A stretch of DNA of 64,000 nucleotides from Chrysomallon squamiferum (taxonomy: Eukaryota; Mollusca; Gastropoda; Neomphalida; Peltospiridae). A program made the position numbers and the translations under genes. Position 1 is the first letter of the stretch, and every line of letters begins with the position of its first letter. Under the pieces are notes generated by a model. It made no database searches. It saw only the letters and a program-made list of their open reading frames with translations, and was not told the DNA's origin. The DNA is taken from assembly GCA_012295275.1 (NCBI GenBank), contig CM022673.1:401001-465000 (forward strand). Reading direction: 5' to 3'. Shown here piece by piece: positions 63,796 to 64,000 of the stretch.

Positions 63796-64000
63796 AATAA
63801 TTTTAAAAAGTTGCAACAAGGGACGCAATTCTTGTGTATACGAAACATGCTTAAATGCTGCAGTTGTTTCCCTTAAGATAGTTCCCTTAATGATTGATAT
63901 TTTTATTTTTTAAATTCTTACTGCAGCTGTTGTTGCTGCTGCTGTATTTGTATTATTAGCAATAATATCATCATGTTCGATATTTGTGTTTTTGTGCAGG
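63796..64000. other. Window end, nothing recognised
   Basis: Short single-copy-looking sequence plus degenerate GCT/GTT triplets. Confidence 0.5.

Overview
The window looks like AT-rich, microsatellite-laden DNA from a large invertebrate genome, most likely a mollusc and probably a cephalopod (octopus-like). Three things point that way. Simple repeats (GA/CT, CA/GT, TATG, TATC, AAT, ACT, AAAT) recur every one to two kilobases. There is a diverged SINE whose body resembles mollusc-type tRNA-derived SINEs. The only recognisable gene is a nicotinic acetylcholine receptor (nAChR) subunit with very long introns. The species assignment is inference; no rRNA, tRNA, CRISPR or bacterial-type feature was seen.

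The gene runs on the minus strand. Exon 1 (coding part 33532-33583, possibly starting as far up as 33664) encodes a hydrophobic signal peptide and ends at a GTGAGT donor in phase 1. Exon 2 (1022-1167, 146 bp) starts after a good polypyrimidine-CAG acceptor. It restores the frame and encodes the N-terminal helix and first beta strand of an nAChR extracellular domain, ending with Q-I-I-D-V at another GTGAGT donor. The two exons are separated by an intron of about 32.4 kb that fills half of the window. Later exons lie beyond position 1, outside the window.

Region by region. Positions 1-1021 are the start of intron 2 and carry an internally deleted Tigger/pogo-type DNA transposon (182-831) with a fragment of its transposase HTH domain. 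Positions 1168-33531 are intron 1: microsatellites, several long purine-rich tracts, a SINE (25131-25402), a 3 x 90-bp tandem repeat (23351-23618), a 34/28-bp minisatellite inside a possible hAT-like end (30906-31640), and a few motif-rich islands that could be regulatory (bZIP cluster at 5262-5338, E-box at 6625, octamer cluster at 16394-16547, homeodomain cluster at 26585-26641). Positions 33584-35210 should hold the 5' UTR and promoter of the nAChR gene. Positions 35211-37333 are a nearly perfect 1.06-kb tandem duplication.

From 37334 to 64000 I find no convincing gene. This part holds microsatellites, several small or diverged tandem repeats, a possible hAT-like relic, and isolated GC-richer islands. 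The clearest island is CpG-rich (about 41790-42240). Most open frames of 60-199 codons in the window are translations of simple repeats and are not genes. I found no candidate for a new multi-gene system; the most informative signals are the split nAChR gene, the in-frame ATG ladder at its 5' end, the tandem duplication, and the candidate regulatory islands.
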